A stretch of DNA of 64,000 nt, taken from assembly GCA_963769255.1 (NCBI GenBank), contig CAVYKV010000001.1, positions 682,001 to 746,000 on the forward strand, given 5' to 3'. The DNA comes from JAKACA01 sp963769255. Its GTDB lineage: Bacteria > Actinomycetota > Acidimicrobiia > Acidimicrobiales > Bog-793. Under the pieces are notes generated by a model, which searched no databases, was not told the origin of the DNA, and saw nothing but the letters and a program-made list of their open reading frames with translations. Below, piece by piece: positions 62,458-64,000 of this stretch. Position 1 is the stretch's first letter. Every line of letters begins with the position of its first letter. Made by a program: the position numbers and the translations under genes.

Positions 62458-63596
62458 CGGTCTCCGCCGCCATCGTCGGCGCCGACGAGTCGGACGAGGT
62501 CGGGCGCCAACCGGGCATCTCCGCCATCGAGCTCGCCGCCCAGGCGGTGCGCTCCGCCCTTGCCGACTGCGGGCTCGGCCTCGGCGATGTCGACGGGCTC
62601 GCCTCGGCCGAGCTGCCGGCCGTGGACCTGGCCGACTATGTGGGCGCCCGCCCCCGCTGGATCGACACGACGAGCGTCGGCGGGTGCTCCTACCTCACCC
62701 ACGTACGTCACGCCGCCTCCGCCATCGGTGCCGGCCACTGCCGGACGGTCGTCATCGCCCATGGTGAGTCCGGCCGGTCCTGGGTCGGGCAGACGCCGTG
62801 GCGGCAGACCCCGGGCGGCACCGTCGAGCAGTTCGAGCAACCCTTCGGCACGATCGGCCCGCTCTCGACCTTCACGCTGCCGGCCCTCGCCTACATGCAG
62901 CGCTACGGGCTCACTCACGAACAGCTCGCCTCCGTGGCGGTGGCGCAGCGGAAGTGGTCGAGCCGCAACCCGCGGGCGCAGCGCCGCGAGCTCGTCACCG
63001 TCGAGGACGTGCTCGCCAGCCGGCTCATCGCCTACCCGTTCCACCTCCTCGAATGCTGCCTCGTGACCGACGGCGGGGGCGCCCTCGTCGTCGTCGCGCC
63101 GGAGCGGGCCGTCGACTTCCCGAAGCCTCCGGTCTACGTGCTCGGGACCGGTGAGGGCTACGAAGCCCCCACGGTGGCCCAGATGCGGGATCTGACGTAC
63201 TCGGCCGCCTTCGAGACCTCGAGCCGGCAGGCCTTCGCCGAGGCCGGCCTCGGTCCCGCCGAGATCGACCACGTCATGGTCTACGACGCCTTTGCCCACC
63301 TGCCGATCTACGGGCTGGAGGCGTTGGGCTTCGTCGGGCGAGGCGAGGCGGGCGCCTTCATCGCCGAAGGCAACACGGAGCCGGGGGGACGGCTGCCGCT
63401 CAACACGAACGGCGGTGGGCTCTCCTACACCCACACCGGCATGTACGGGATGTTCGCCATCCAGGAGGCGGTCCGGCAGCTGCGGGGCGAGGCCGCAGCC
63501 CAGGTCGAGGGCGTCGAGACGAGCTTCGTGCAAGGCGTCGGGGGAGGAACCTTCACAGCAGCGAGCTCGCTCGTGCTCGCCGGCCGAATGAGCTGA
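62454..63596 (+). CDS. Thiolase-like lipid-transfer/aldolase family protein (Ltp/SCPx-type)
   Basis: 380 residues. SVGGCSYLTHVRHAASAIGA carries the Cys region, LAYMQRYGLTHEQLASVAVA, LLECCLVTDGGGALVVVAPE and GGRLPLNTNGGGLSYTHTGM follow the SCP-x/lipid-transfer thiolase group. Members partnered with DUF35 are retro-aldolases that cleave side-chain propionyl- or acetyl-CoA from sterol-type substrates (Ltp2-ChsH2). Whether this one is an aldolase or true thiolase depends on catalytic residues I could not fix by eye. Confidence 0.85.
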   Translation: MTVSAAIVGADESDEVGRQPGISAIELAAQAVRSALADCGLGLGDVDGLASAELPAVDLADYVGARPRWIDTTSVGGCSYLTHVRHAASAIGAGHCRTVVIAHGESGRSWVGQTPWRQTPGGTVEQFEQPFGTIGPLSTFTLPALAYMQRYGLTHEQLASVAVAQRKWSSRNPRAQRRELVTVEDVLASRLIAYPFHLLECCLVTDGGGALVVVAPERAVDFPKPPVYVLGTGEGYEAPTVAQMRDLTYSAAFETSSRQAFAEAGLGPAEIDHVMVYDAFAHLPIYGLEALGFVGRGEAGAFIAEGNTEPGGRLPLNTNGGGLSYTHTGMYGMFAIQEAVRQLRGEAAAQVEGVETSFVQGVGGGTFTAASSLVLAGRMS

Positions 63597-63657
63597 GCGA
63601 TCGGCCCAGGGCACATGGCGGCGTCCTGCCGCCTCATCAAGCAAAAGGAGAAACCCG

Positions 63658-64000
63658 ATGCCCGACCCCCACGACCTCGTCGCCGTCGATCTCGACGGCG
63701 CCGTCGCCACCGTCACGATCACGCGTCCCGATCGCATGAACGCCCTCGACATCCACACCCTTCGTGCTCTCGACGCCGCCGTCGGACGCCTGCAGGTCGA
63801 CCCCGCCATCCGGGCCGCCGTGCTGACGGGCACCGGGCGGGCCTTCTCCGCCGGCGCCGACGTGAAGGAATGGGCGGGGGAGGAGGAGCCGGACCCTGTC
63901 GCCGCCAGCGACGACTGGGTCTCGGTCTCGCACCGGCTCGTGTCGAGGCTCTATCGCCTCCCGAAGCCCACCGTGGCAGCCGTGAACGGCGTCGCCGTCG
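63658..64000 (+). CDS. Enoyl-CoA hydratase/isomerase, cut by window end
   Basis: First 114 residues, ATG 63658, ribosome site AAAAGGAG. VAVDLDGAVATVTITRPDRM and LDIHTLRALDAAVGRLQVD are the crotonase N-terminal strands; AVLTGTGRAFSAGADVKEW forms the oxyanion loop. Runs off the end before the catalytic Glu region, so activity cannot be judged. Last visible gene of the dehydrogenase-DUF35-thiolase operon (61 nt gap). Confidence 0.9.
   Translation, partial: MPDPHDLVAVDLDGAVATVTITRPDRMNALDIHTLRALDAAVGRLQVDPAIRAAVLTGTGRAFSAGADVKEWAGEEEPDPVAASDDWVSVSHRLVSRLYRLPKPTVAAVNGVAV

Noticed and set aside
1..64000. CRISPR arrays, insertion sequences, prophage, tRNA or rRNA genes
   Set aside because: I saw no regularly spaced repeats, transposase or integrase motifs, phage genes or cloverleaf/rRNA-like segments. 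Short tRNAs could be missed by eye.

Overview
The window is GC-rich (roughly 70% G+C by eye), densely packed bacterial DNA with many GTG starts and many 4-nt ATGA/GTGA overlaps. Several markers point to the Actinomycetota, most likely an Acidimicrobiia-like lineage: an actinobacterial 2-oxoglutarate decarboxylase (kgd), a mycothiol-conjugate amidase, two F420-type luciferase-like oxidoreductases, two PPOX-type split-barrel proteins, the actinobacterial pspA-pspAA-htpX-pspAB module and a separate LigD polymerase. The taxon is an inference; no rRNA or tRNA gene is visible to confirm it.

Layout. 1-2977 (minus): acyl-CoA synthetase (cut by the window edge), NAD-dependent epimerase, alpha/beta hydrolase and a small Zn-ribbon protein. 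3069-9951 (plus): kgd, an NYN-S1 RNA-processing protein, fabZ and xthA. 10284-21063: two tandem paralogous three-gene prepilin operons (A: 10284-15022; B: 15830-21063), with an archaeal-type riboflavin synthase on the minus strand between them. Operon B is broken by some 25 or more frame changes; each operon A gene has one. 21129-23561: acyl-CoA dehydrogenase and a DUF6687-like gene with two frame breaks. 23579-26319 (minus): envelope-stress module pspA-pspAA-htpX-pspAB. 26414-28957: mca, SCP2-like protein and an Rv1264-like adenylate cyclase. 28965-36547: YdjC-like deacetylase, F420 oxidoreductase, RecB-type nuclease, PAP2 phosphatase, purE, hydrolase, TSUP exporter, LigD polymerase and two split-barrel proteins. 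36619-46127: small membrane protein, FtsX/ATPase transporter, aquaporin, F420 oxidoreductase, several small unknowns, Asp-ligated ferredoxin and a two-component system. 46168-49692: a very large Zn-ribbon/cyclase/AAA/TPR protein. 49775-52347: double-MarR regulator and a divergent DHA2 exporter with a readable operator and promoter. 52387-56773 (minus): 2-hydroxyacid dehydrogenase, MFS carrier, soluble sulfite-oxidase-like molybdoenzyme, flavin reductase and maleate-isomerase-like protein. 58961-64000: MarR/MFS pair divergent from a catabolic operon of two acyl-CoA dehydrogenases, a DUF35 protein, a thiolase-like protein and an enoyl-CoA hydratase cut by the window end.

How the genes work together. 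The right end looks like beta-oxidation-like side-chain degradation of a bulky substrate: paired dehydrogenases, hydratase, then a DUF35-thiolase pair as in steroid aldolases, with a MarR sensor and an exporter alongside. The 52-57 kb operon looks like uptake and redox metabolism of an organic acid. The psp module protects the membrane. The prepilin operons encode surface pseudopilins only; no assembly ATPase, platform protein or prepilin peptidase lies in the window, so they must rely on machinery elsewhere.

A recurring oddity is frame breaks in otherwise good coding sequence. Most can be repaired by removing or adding one G on the coding strand, so sequence error has to be weighed against real decay.
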